From: Mycobacteriaceae bacterium
GTDB taxonomy: Bacteria; Pseudomonadota; Gammaproteobacteria; Burkholderiales; Burkholderiaceae_D
Direction of reading: 5' to 3'
DNA length: 64,000 nucleotides
Assembly: GCA_903970145.1 (NCBI GenBank)
Contig: CAJCHO010000104.1
Span: 1-64,000 of the forward strand
Shown: positions 25,675 through 33,121 of the stretch, piece by piece
How the letters are laid out: each line of letters opens with the position of its first letter
How positions within the stretch are numbered: the stretch's first letter is position 1
The notes under the pieces: model-generated
Seen by the model: only the letters and a program-made list of their open reading frames with translations
The model's database searches: none
Told to the model about the DNA's origin: nothing
Translations under genes and position numbers: made by a program

Positions 25675-26952
25675 CTAAGCGGGAATCAGCATGGCAAGCG
25701 CGGCGATACCCATCAGCCCGGTCGTAATCCAGCCGAGAATCGCGGTGGCGCGCGGGACGGTGAAGCGCCCCATCACCGATTTTCGTGCCGCAAGAATCAT
25801 GACGACCGCCATGAGCGGTACGGCCACGATGCCGTTTATCACGGCACTCCAGAAAAGTGCTCGCATCGGACTGATTGGCGAGTACTGGATCACGACGCCT
25901 AGGAGAACGCTGACCGCGATGACCGCGTAAAAGCCCGGTGCGTCCTTGAGTTCGCGCTCGAGCCCGGATTCCCAGCCGAAGGTCTCGGCAAGCGCGTAGG
26001 CACCCGAGCCAGCGAGCACCGGTACCCCGATCATGCCCACCCCGAGTATCCCCAACGCAAAGACGATATAGGCGAAGTCGCCGGCGAGGGGCCGCAAGGC
26101 GCTCGCCGCCTGCGCTGCCGTTTCGATGTGTGTCACACCAGCGGCATTGAGCGTGACAGCGGTCGCCAGAATGATGAAGTAGGCAGTAAGGTCAGAGTAG
26201 AACATGCCGCTCCAGGTATCCCAGCCGATGCGCCGTAGCTCGCTGGGCGCGTCCCGGGGATCAAGGATCAGGGCGGCGCTGCCCGCCTTCGCATCCAGAT
26301 CCTCGACTTCTTCCGAGGTCTGCCAGAAAAACAGATAGGGGCTGATCGTCGTCCCGAACACGGCAACGATCATCGCGGCACTGTTCGCATCCAGACTCAG
26401 CTGCGGCCACACTGTTCTGAGTGCAACCTGACCCCACGGTACGTGGACGGTGAACAGCACCGCAGCATAGGCCAGCAACGACAGTGTCAGCCACTTCAGA
26501 AAAAATACATAGCGATGGTAGGGAACCCAGATCTGCAGGATGAGGGTGGCGCACACAAAAACGCCCGTCATGAGGTGGCGATCGACACCAGCGACCAGTT
26601 CTGCGACCTCTCCCATGACAGCCACGTCGGCGGCAATGTTCAGGGTATTGGCTATCAGGAGCGCGAGAACGACGACCCGCACTACTGCGGGAGAGAAAGC
26701 TTCTTTGATGTTCGCGGCCAGGCCCTTGCCGGTAACCCGGCCGATGCGCGCGCAAGTGGACTGGATGGCCACCATCAGGGGCAGCGCCAGTGGCATCGTC
26801 CAGAGCATGTTCAGGCCGAATTGCGCTCCGGCCTGGGAGTAAGTGGCAATGCCGCTCGGGTCATCATCGGCGACCCCGGTGATAAGTCCAGGGCCAAGGC
26901 GCGCCAGTGGATGTGTGCGGACGCGTTCCCAGACCTTCGCGATGGCCTTCAC
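25675..26952 (-). CDS. Nramp-family transporter lacking the canonical metal motif
   Basis: The 425-residue inner-membrane protein has eleven predicted helices. Helix 1 reads LGPGLITGVADDDPSGIATYSQAGA in two pieces: DPSG (residues 31-34) stands where manganese/iron Nramps have DPGN. In helix 6, GMIGVPVLAGSGAYALAE replaces the MPH triad that supplies the metal-coordinating Met. Loss of that Met is typical of Nramp-related magnesium or unassigned transporters. It is therefore unlikely to be a manganese importer of the MntH type. The neighbours give no hint of substrate. Confidence 0.9.
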   Translation of the reverse strand: MKAIAKVWERVRTHPLARLGPGLITGVADDDPSGIATYSQAGAQFGLNMLWTMPLALPLMVAIQSTCARIGRVTGKGLAANIKEAFSPAVVRVVVLALLIANTLNIAADVAVMGEVAELVAGVDRHLMTGVFVCATLILQIWVPYHRYVFFLKWLTLSLLAYAAVLFTVHVPWGQVALRTVWPQLSLDANSAAMIVAVFGTTISPYLFFWQTSEEVEDLDAKAGSAALILDPRDAPSELRRIGWDTWSGMFYSDLTAYFIILATAVTLNAAGVTHIETAAQAASALRPLAGDFAYIVFALGILGVGMIGVPVLAGSGAYALAETFGWESGLERELKDAPGFYAVIAVSVLLGVVIQYSPISPMRALFWSAVINGIVAVPLMAVVMILAARKSVMGRFTVPRATAILGWITTGLMGIAALAMLIPA

Positions 26953-26995
26953 ACCCGTACGCGCCGCAAGCTGCGGGTTCGCGCGCAGTGCTTCT

Positions 26996-28126
26996 TCACG
27001 GCCGGCCGTATACGGGTGATTCGAAGTCGCTGACCGTCAGGAATGGTGCGTCAGAAGTCGAATGTCCCTGCGAGAGTTTGATACGCAGTCCAAGGTCCGT
27101 GTGCGAATCGGCAAAACGCAGCGCCGTCTCCAGATCGATGCGCTTGGCCTTGTAGAGGTCAAACAGCGACTGATCGAAAGTATGCATGCCGACTTCGTTG
27201 CTCTTTGCCATGGCTTCCTTGATCTCGTCGATCCGCCCTTTGAGGATGAGATCCGAGACATAGGCGGATTGGACCAGCACTTCGGTCGCAAGCGCCAGCT
27301 GACCGCTGGTCGACGGTATCAGCCGCTGGGAAATCACGCCCTTGAGGTTCAGAGAGAGATCCATCAACAGGCCGCGCTGACTCTCTTCCGGGAAGAGGTG
27401 AATGAGCCGCTCGATCGCCTGGTTGGCGTTGTTGGCATGCAGCGTCGAGATGCAAAGGTGCCCGGTCTCGGCGTAGGCGAGCGCGTGCTGGGCGGTTTCA
27501 CGATCGCGAATCTCGCCAATCACGATCACGTCAGGCGCCTGGCGCAAGGCATTGCGCAAGGCGTCCCCGAAGGTATGGGTATCGATTCCTACCTCACGCT
27601 GGTCAACCAGCGATTTGGAATTCTTGTAAAGGAACTCGATCGGGTCCTCGATGGTCAGGATGTGTCCTTCGACGTTATCGGACCGGTAACCGATCATCGC
27701 CGCGAGGGTCGTCGATTTGCCCGAGCCGGCTGAGCCGACCAGGAGCACCAGGCCGCGCTTGAGCAGGGCGAGAGCGGCCGCCTGTGCCGGGACACCCAGC
27801 GTGGCGAAGTCGGGGATCTTTTCCTTGATCAGGCGAATCACGAGACCCACTTCGCCGCGCTGGTAGTAGGCGTTGACCCGGTAACGACCCACGCCCTCGA
27901 CGGCCAGCGACAGGTTGGCTTCCAGGTCCTGCTCGAACTGCGCCGCCTGGCGATCGCGCATGATGCTGTAGGCAAGGGTCTTGGTTTCACCAGGCGAGAG
28001 CGCCTCGCGCCCGACCGCGCGCGTCGCGCTGCCGATTTTCATATAGGGAGGACTGCCGACCGCGAGGAAGAGGTCAGATGCGCCCTGGTCGGCCATGAAT
28101 TTCAGCAGCGCGTGCATGTCGATCAT
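26996..28126 (-). CDS. pilU: type IV pilus retraction ATPase, PilU-like
   Basis: This 376-residue hexameric ATPase of the PilT/PilU family acts at the inner-membrane base of type IV pili. The ATG at 28126 gives MIDMHALLKFMADQGASDLF. Walker A is GSAGSGKST (131-139), the Asp box is ILTIEDPIEFLY, Walker B is VIVIGEIRDRET and the His box is ISTLHANNANQA. The C-terminal part (MHTFDQSLFDLYKAKRIDLETALRFAD) is PilU-like: PilT has MQTMDQ. No pilT gene is next to it, although the two usually sit together. Confidence 0.93.
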   Translation of the reverse strand: MIDMHALLKFMADQGASDLFLAVGSPPYMKIGSATRAVGREALSPGETKTLAYSIMRDRQAAQFEQDLEANLSLAVEGVGRYRVNAYYQRGEVGLVIRLIKEKIPDFATLGVPAQAAALALLKRGLVLLVGSAGSGKSTTLAAMIGYRSDNVEGHILTIEDPIEFLYKNSKSLVDQREVGIDTHTFGDALRNALRQAPDVIVIGEIRDRETAQHALAYAETGHLCISTLHANNANQAIERLIHLFPEESQRGLLMDLSLNLKGVISQRLIPSTSGQLALATEVLVQSAYVSDLILKGRIDEIKEAMAKSNEVGMHTFDQSLFDLYKAKRIDLETALRFADSHTDLGLRIKLSQGHSTSDAPFLTVSDFESPVYGRP

Positions 28127-28502
28127 GTGGGTCCCGCGGTGATGGCTGACGTTACTGCGCAAATGACGCGCATAAGGCCCTCGTGCGCCGCACGACTTCG
28201 ATGTGCGTTGCGAACTCGGGGATCATCGCGACCGGTGTGCTGCGAAAACACGGGCCGGCGCGCCGTCTGCCGCGCCGGGATTGGAACAAGCCCTGCTCGA
28301 CGCCAGGGCGACGAGACTTCTCGCAAGCTTGGAGTACCGAATCGAGTATAGGTTCGATACTGCCCTCGGTCTAGCGCGCGTCCGTCGGCGTGAGGCCGCG
28401 ATCGAGCCTTGCAATCTAAGCGCTTGGTGCGCTCGACCCCTGGGCACGGATCGTCCCGTGGGAGCTTTTCGCGGCGCCGACCTCGCCCGCCCACGACGGG
28501 GC
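28127..28502. other. non-coding divergent region between pilU and the carbamoyltransferase gene
   Basis: No frame here has a credible start and ribosome site. An 8-base GC-rich inverted repeat (CCGGCGCG / CGCGCCGG, 28255-28278) is the only structure seen. It lacks a T-run on either strand. Confidence 0.5.
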
Positions 28503-28531
28503 TTGACAGAAGGCGCCCCTAAACCTAATCT
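28503..28531 (+). promoter_or_regulatory. strong sigma-70-type promoter for the aspartate carbamoyltransferase gene
   Basis: A consensus TTGACA (28503-28508) and TAATCT (28526-28531) are 17 bases apart. Transcription would begin near 28538, just before the palindrome at 28546. Confidence 0.6.
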
Positions 28532-28545
28532 ACACTCTGCGTATA

Positions 28546-28560
28546 TTTCTTGAGAAGAAA
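28546..28560. promoter_or_regulatory. palindrome covering the ribosome site of the carbamoyltransferase gene
   Basis: TTTCTT-GAG-AAGAAA is a perfect 15-base palindrome. Its right half contains the ribosome site GAGAAG, 8 bases from the TTG start. It could be an operator for the helix-turn-helix of the gene product or simply a ribosome-site hairpin. Confidence 0.45.
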
Positions 28561-28565
28561 TTGAA

Positions 28566-29861
28566 TTGAGCGTAGATCAACAGCCTTTCCTGCGCGACGC
28601 GATGCGACGCCTGAACCTGACCCGCGATGGGTTTGCAGAACGTGTCGGCGTATCGCGTCGGGCACTCGATACCTGGCTGCTCCCGGAGGATTCGCAGGAA
28701 TCAAGGCGCATGCCGGAAATCGTCCTGCGTTTCGTTTCGGAGATCCTGGAGCGCTCAGCAGCGCCCGGATCTACGCTTGGCGTATACACCGGCAAGCGGA
28801 ACGAGCCAGCGGGTGGGAAGCTCGGCCCACACCTCTTGTCGGTAGACCAATTTTCGCGGGATTCGGTTGAGGATCTGTTTCGCATCGCCGACGCCATGCA
28901 GGCAATCGCGCGTCGCCAGAAAGTGACGCGAGTGCTTGAAGGGGCAGTCCTGGCGAATCTGTTTTTTGAAGCCAGCACGCGTACGCGCATCAGTTTCAGT
29001 TCGGCCTTTGCCAGACTCGGGGGCTCGGTGTGCGATACGACCGGATTCACCTTCTCATCGATGGCCAAGGGCGAGTCGATTCACGACACGAGCCGCGTGA
29101 TCAGTGGCTACGCGGATGCGATCGTGGTACGCCACCCTGAAGAGGGATCCGTGGCGCAATTTGCCAGCGCCACCAATATCCCGGTGATCAATGGTGGCGA
29201 TGGCGCAGGCGAGCACCCGACCCAGGCCCTGCTTGATCTGTACACCATCCAGCGGGAGTTCTCGCGTTTGAATCGGCTGGTTGACGGTGCGCACATCGCG
29301 TTCGTCGGCGATCTCAAATACGGTCGTACGGTACATTCCTTAGCCAAGCTCCTCACCCTGTACCACGGCCTGAAGATCACCCTGATCTCGCCGCCCGCGC
29401 TGGCGCTTCCGGACAATGTGCTCAAGGCGATCGCGCGCAGCGACCATGTCGTCACGATGAGCGGGGATCTCGCCGCGGGGATTCGCGGTGCCGACGTGAT
29501 CTACGCGACGCGCATCCAGAAGGAACGCTTCACGGCGGGCGAAGCGCTTGAGGGCTACTCACCCAGATTTCGCATAGACCGCGAACTCATCGAAACGAAC
29601 TGCGGTGCCGATACGCTCGTCATGCACCCCTTGCCGCGTGACAGTCGCGCCGGCGCAAATGATCTGGCCGAGGATCTGAATCGGGATGCGCGCCTGGCGA
29701 TTTTTCGGCAGACCGATAATGGCATTCCGGTACGCATGGCGATATTCGCGACCCTGCTTGGCGTGGCCAGCCAGGCACTGCGCTCGATGAAAGATGCGTC
29801 CTGGCGCACCCCTGCTTACGTCGGACCCGAGGACGCGCTGTTTCATGGAATCGATGCGTAA
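28566..29861 (+). CDS. pyrB: aspartate carbamoyltransferase with N-terminal helix-turn-helix extension
   Basis: The 431-residue product is about 120 residues longer than ordinary PyrB. Residues 10-62 form an XRE-like helix-turn-helix (LTRDGFAERVGVSRRALDTWL). The catalytic part starts near residue 85: FFEASTRTR (carbamoyl-phosphate loop, S137-R141), FSSMAKGES (80s loop), HPTQALLD (H217), GDLKYGRTVHSLA and VMHPLPRDS for aspartate. It makes N-carbamoyl-aspartate for pyrimidine synthesis. No pyrI, pyrC or other pyrimidine gene is adjacent. The TTG start at 28566 is set by GAGAAG. Whether the extra domain binds DNA is untested; a palindrome lies directly upstream. Confidence 0.93.
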   Translation: MSVDQQPFLRDAMRRLNLTRDGFAERVGVSRRALDTWLLPEDSQESRRMPEIVLRFVSEILERSAAPGSTLGVYTGKRNEPAGGKLGPHLLSVDQFSRDSVEDLFRIADAMQAIARRQKVTRVLEGAVLANLFFEASTRTRISFSSAFARLGGSVCDTTGFTFSSMAKGESIHDTSRVISGYADAIVVRHPEEGSVAQFASATNIPVINGGDGAGEHPTQALLDLYTIQREFSRLNRLVDGAHIAFVGDLKYGRTVHSLAKLLTLYHGLKITLISPPALALPDNVLKAIARSDHVVTMSGDLAAGIRGADVIYATRIQKERFTAGEALEGYSPRFRIDRELIETNCGADTLVMHPLPRDSRAGANDLAEDLNRDARLAIFRQTDNGIPVRMAIFATLLGVASQALRSMKDASWRTPAYVGPEDALFHGIDA

Positions 29862-29874
29862 CAGATTGAACTGT
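29861..29874. repeat. small inverted repeat, copy 1 of a covarying pair
   Basis: ACAG-ATTGAA-CTGT overlaps the last base of the carbamoyltransferase stop. The core CAGATTGAACTG recurs at 30077-30088, with paired changes in the flanks. Confidence 0.4.
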
Positions 29875-30074
29875 CAAAGGCTGGCTGCGCCTCTCAACGA
29901 GACTCGCGCGACCACAAGCAGAGAGCGCGATGCTTGCGTGCACTGTCCGTTTTCGCAGCGTTGGCGCGGGCAAAAACTCCTGAGTCGCGCGCGCCACATT
30001 TGCAATTCCGGGCGTTACATTTGAAAACAAATTCACGCAGACTGGCCAAAGCAGGCATGCGTTAATTCGCTCAT

Positions 30075-30090
30075 GGCAGATTGAACTGCC
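30075..30090. repeat. small inverted repeat, copy 2 of a covarying pair
   Basis: GGCAG-ATTGAA-CTGCC shares 12 identical core bases with copy 1. The stem-closing pairs differ in a compensating way, and it lies 33 bases before the next start codon. The 29862-30123 gap contains no gene. Confidence 0.4.
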
Positions 30091-30123
30091 CGACGCGATG
30101 CGAACAAACTAGTGGAGAAGACC

Positions 30124-30459
30124 ATGATCACGAGAAAACAAACTGCAGCAGCGATATTGAGCACGATTCTGTTGGGCATGACCGGTGCCGCGATCGCGCA
30201 GGAAAGCCAGTGGGACAAAGACCATCCCCGCCGAGCAGAAGTGAACGGGCGACTGGCCAATCAGGACGCGCGCATCCACGATGAAGTCAAGGATGGCCAG
30301 ATTACCAAGGGCCAGGCCGCGCAGTTGCACCAGCAGGATCACCAGATCCGCCAGGAAGAGCGCTCGATGGCCAGTCAGAATAATGGCCACATCACCAAGA
30401 CTGAGCAGAAAGCGCTGAATCAGCAGGAAAACGGTGTCAGCAAGGAAATCGGCAAATGA
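30124..30459 (+). CDS. small periplasmic helical protein of unknown function
   Basis: This 111-residue protein starts at ATG 30124 behind GGAGAAG. A signal peptide (AAAILSTILLGMTGAAIAQ) precedes a hydrophilic, Gln/Asn-rich helical region. It carries KDHPRRAEVNGRLANQDARI, EVKDGQITKGQAAQLHQQDHQI and ITKTEQKALNQQENGVSKEI. The spacing suggests two or three related helix-turn units, reminiscent of EF-hand-like or protective small periplasmic proteins. Similar proteins are widespread in proteobacteria with no assigned role. A likely terminator follows, and a copy of its last codons lies at 30888. Confidence 0.82.
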   Translation: MITRKQTAAAILSTILLGMTGAAIAQESQWDKDHPRRAEVNGRLANQDARIHDEVKDGQITKGQAAQLHQQDHQIRQEERSMASQNNGHITKTEQKALNQQENGVSKEIGK

Positions 30460-30466
30460 ATTGCGC

Positions 30467-30492
30467 GGTCTGACGCTCTCAGGCGCCAGACC
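30467..30492 (+). terminator. hairpin after the small periplasmic protein gene
   Basis: GGTCTG(A)CGC pairs with GCG(C)CAGACC around a TCTCAG loop, starting 7 bases after the stop. A short TTTC follows, so termination may be weak. Confidence 0.4.
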
Positions 30493-30578
30493 TTTCACTG
30501 AGCTGATCCCCTCGCGCAACGCTGCGTCTGTCGCCACGCTGCCGTTCAGGGCGCCCGGAGGACCTAAAGCCGTCGCAC

Positions 30579-30758
30579 TCAGTGTCTGGTAGGTACCTTG
30601 CCACCAGCCTTGCGCGCCTCCGAGAGTCCGATCGCAATGGCCTGTTTGCGACTGGTTACTTTCTTGCCCGACGTGCCGCTCTTGAGCGTGCCGAGTTTTT
30701 GCCGGTGGACAGCCTTTTCGACCATCTCCTGCGCCTTAGCGCCGTATTTGCCAGCCAT
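30579..30758 (-). CDS. small basic protein, DUF6496-like
   Basis: The product has 59 residues from the ATG at 30758, preceded by AAGGAG. It is rich in Lys, Gly and Ala: MAGKYGAKAQEMVEKAVHR, then SGKKVTSRKQAIAIGLSEARKAG. The pattern KVTSRKQAIAIGLSEARKAG is characteristic of the DUF6496 group of small proteins, which are often stress-associated or plasmid/chromosome-associated and lack known function. A longer in-frame start at 30821 is unsupported. The gene is convergent with the small periplasmic protein gene. Confidence 0.85.
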   Translation of the reverse strand: MAGKYGAKAQEMVEKAVHRQKLGTLKSGTSGKKVTSRKQAIAIGLSEARKAGGKVPTRH

Positions 30759-30887
30759 AGTCAGCTCCTTGGAAATTTCCCCGCGCGAGCCGCGCGAAAA
30801 CATCACGATGAGCCCACTCATGGCCTGCCTGTCGTCGGGATCGCACCAAATTCCATGTAGGACACGACCTACCGGCCCCCTTGGAAT

Positions 30888-30911
30888 CGTCAGTAAGGAA
30901 ATCGGGAAGTA
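30888..30911 (+). pseudogene. remnant of the 3' end of a second copy of the 30124 gene
   Basis: These 24 bases match the last 24 bases of the gene ending at 30459 in 20 positions and still encode VSKEIGK followed by a stop. No similarity was seen further upstream. The rest of 30759-30968 shows no gene. Confidence 0.45.
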
Positions 30912-30968
30912 ACGCGGACTCTGATCTTCGGGACTCCCGGTTCTGCCGGAGGGGTATGTGCCGACGGC

Positions 30969-31439
30969 CTAGCTGTCGCTTTTCCAGTAGTCCTGCATCA
31001 ACTCGTGCGACCACTGCGGCTGTCGCACGGCGCTGCGCGGCAGAAACTCCACCATCACCGGTTTGATGTCGAGTACTGGTGTGCCGTCAATGGCGTCGAG
31101 TCCCGCGACGATCACGGATTGACCTTCGAGACGCACGATCCGACAGATCGTGCTGCCAATGCGGTTGGGTCGGTTTTTTCCGCGCTGCGCAAAGATCCCT
31201 ACACGCGGCCACTCGTGGTTATTACGCGGATGGCGCGCGCCGCTGACAATGCGCTCGGGATCGACCTCGTGAAACAGGTACAGGATCTCGACATGTGAGA
31301 AGTCCCCTAGTCCTTCCAGTGCCTCCGCGCTAAATCGATCGCCAAGCGTGATTATCGACTCGCTATCACCCCAGTAGTCGTCAGTCGCCTCTTGGCGTGC
31401 TGCGCGCACCCGTCCGATCGCCTCAAACCGTCCCTGCAT
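30969..31439 (-). CDS. TrmO/TsaA-like (UPF0066) protein
   Basis: The product has 156 residues from the ATG at 31439 behind GGGGAGG. The family core is visible: FEAIGRVRAARQEATDDYW, FSHVEILYLFHEV, WPRVGIFAQRGKNRPNRIGSTICRIVRLEG and VAGLDAIDGTPVLDIKPV. TrmO methylates N6-threonylcarbamoyladenosine at tRNA position 37 using SAM. This member is shorter than E. coli TrmO (235 residues) and lacks the usual C-terminal part, so it may be a compact relative with another substrate. Confidence 0.87.
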   Translation of the reverse strand: MQGRFEAIGRVRAARQEATDDYWGDSESIITLGDRFSAEALEGLGDFSHVEILYLFHEVDPERIVSGARHPRNNHEWPRVGIFAQRGKNRPNRIGSTICRIVRLEGQSVIVAGLDAIDGTPVLDIKPVMVEFLPRSAVRQPQWSHELMQDYWKSDS

Positions 31440-31500
31440 CGTGCCTCCCCGACCAAGCGCAAGCCGCGCGACGCCACGCGTCTTCGCTGGGCAATGAAGT

Positions 31501-31677
31501 CTAGGCGGGGCTGCGCGCCGCGTAGACTGTTGCCAGCGCGAGCAGGATGCTGCCAATCTCGGAGCCGTCGGTACGCCCGGCGCCCGCCGCGATTCGGACG
31601 GCCTCGTTATGCATGACCTTGACGATCTCGACAGCGTCGCCCACGTGCTGCACGGTCTGCGTATTCAGGTTCGGCAT
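31501..31677 (-). CDS. 58-residue small protein of unknown function
   Basis: An ATG at 31677 follows GAGGAGAATCAA, a strong ribosome site with 7-base spacing. The frame encodes MPNLNTQTVQHVGDAVEIV, then an amphipathic helix and a hydrophobic C-terminus (GSEIGSILLALATVYAARSPA), ending at 31501. Codon use has the G/C-rich third positions of its neighbours. It lies between the TrmO-like gene and an MFS exporter gene in the same direction, 46 bases after the exporter gene, so it may be co-transcribed. It was not recognised as any family. Confidence 0.62.
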   Translation of the reverse strand: MPNLNTQTVQHVGDAVEIVKVMHNEAVRIAAGAGRTDGSEIGSILLALATVYAARSPA

Positions 31678-31723
31678 TTGATTCTCCTCAGTTACTGACC
31701 TTCACAGGATACTGCGCCCGGAC

Positions 31724-33112
31724 TCAGTCCGCCCATAGGCGCGCAAAGCTGGCCAAGCATGCCACGCCTGCGAACACCGCGCCCAGCGCCAGGGCGTAAA
31801 ACGGCGCCTGCTCGGGTGCAAACAGGCCATAGCACAGGGCGACCAGCGCGGCGCCGCTGGTTTGCCCCAACAGGCGAACGATGGCAATCACGCCGCTCGC
31901 GCCGCCGCTGCGTTCCGGCGGCGCACTGGACATCAGCGCGCGCAAATTGGGAGACTGGAAGAATCCGAATCCGGCGCCGCAAATCGCCATGCGCACAACG
32001 ATATCGATGACCGGTGGATCGTCGCCGAGCAGAGCCAGCGAGATCATGCCTCCACACAGGATCGCCAGTCCAATGCCGCCGAGAAGCCCCGGGGGATGGC
32101 GATCCGACAGACGTCCTGCGATTGGCGCTGCCAGGGCGACAATGATTGGCCAGGACGTCATAAGAAAACCGGTGTCGACCGGGGTGCGGTGCAGAACCTG
32201 CTCGAAGTAGAAGGGCAGCGAAACGAAGGCCAGACCCTGCGTGGAAAACGAGGCGACGGCCGTCACGGCCGAGAGCGCAAACATCTTGCGGCGCAATAGA
32301 TCGAGCGGCAGCATCGGCGCCGGATGACCGGCTTCGCGGCGCACGAGCAGTGCCGCCGCCGTCAGAGCTAGCGCCAGCGGCAAGAGAATCAATCCCCAGG
32401 ATTCGCGCTGCGCCGCGGCGCTCAAGGCGAGGATCAGGGTGCCAAAGGTGAAGGCTGTCAGGAAGGCTGTCAGGGGGTCAAAGCGGTGTTCACCGCGCGC
32501 CTTTTCTGGCAGCGTCGGCAGCGAACACATCAGTGCCGCGATACCCAGAGGCACGTTGATGGCAAATAGCCACGGCCAGGTGGCGACGGCAAGCACCAGT
32601 GAGGCGACACTTGGGCCGAGAACGAAAGACACGCCGACCACCAGAGCATTCAGGCCGACGCCGCGGCCGAGTCGCTGTGGCGGATAAATCAGGCGAATCA
32701 GGGCGACGTTCACGCTCATGATCCCGCCCGCGCCGATCCCCTGCACGGCGCGCGAAACCGATAGCGCCAGTAGGGAATTCGAGAACGAGCATGCCAGGGA
32801 GGCGACGGTGAAGAGGACAAGACCGAACAGGAATATGCGACGCGGCCCGAGCAGGTCACCGAGCGCGGCGAGCGGCAACAGGCTCGCCACCATCGCCAAC
32901 TGATAGGCGTTCAGAATCCAGATCGACGCCGCAGCACCCGCATGCAGATCCGCACCGATCACGGGCAATGCGGTGTTGGCGATCGCCGTGTCCAGCGAGC
33001 CCAGGGCCACGCCGAGCATGATCCCGATCAGCGCCCGGATATCGCGCGTTGATAGTCCGAGTTCATCGACAGTACGCTTGACGGGCAGGACTGGAGAATG
33101 CGGATCGGTCAT
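31724..33112 (-). CDS. MFS drug/solute exporter, DHA2 (EmrB/QacA) type
   Basis: The 462-residue inner-membrane transporter shows the family signatures: LGSLDTAIANTALPVI in helix 1, the motif A loop LGDLLGPRRIFLFG and motif C-like VGVSFVLGPSVASLV. About 13-14 hydrophobic helices are visible, consistent with proton-coupled export of drugs or organic compounds. The substrate cannot be deduced. The small 58-residue gene follows it. The start at 33112 lies 9 bases beyond the end of the DUF748 gene, which is encoded upstream in the same direction. Confidence 0.92.
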   Translation of the reverse strand: MTDPHSPVLPVKRTVDELGLSTRDIRALIGIMLGVALGSLDTAIANTALPVIGADLHAGAAASIWILNAYQLAMVASLLPLAALGDLLGPRRIFLFGLVLFTVASLACSFSNSLLALSVSRAVQGIGAGGIMSVNVALIRLIYPPQRLGRGVGLNALVVGVSFVLGPSVASLVLAVATWPWLFAINVPLGIAALMCSLPTLPEKARGEHRFDPLTAFLTAFTFGTLILALSAAAQRESWGLILLPLALALTAAALLVRREAGHPAPMLPLDLLRRKMFALSAVTAVASFSTQGLAFVSLPFYFEQVLHRTPVDTGFLMTSWPIIVALAAPIAGRLSDRHPPGLLGGIGLAILCGGMISLALLGDDPPVIDIVVRMAICGAGFGFFQSPNLRALMSSAPPERSGGASGVIAIVRLLGQTSGAALVALCYGLFAPEQAPFYALALGAVFAGVACLASFARLWAD

Positions 33113-33121
33113 CGGCTGCCG

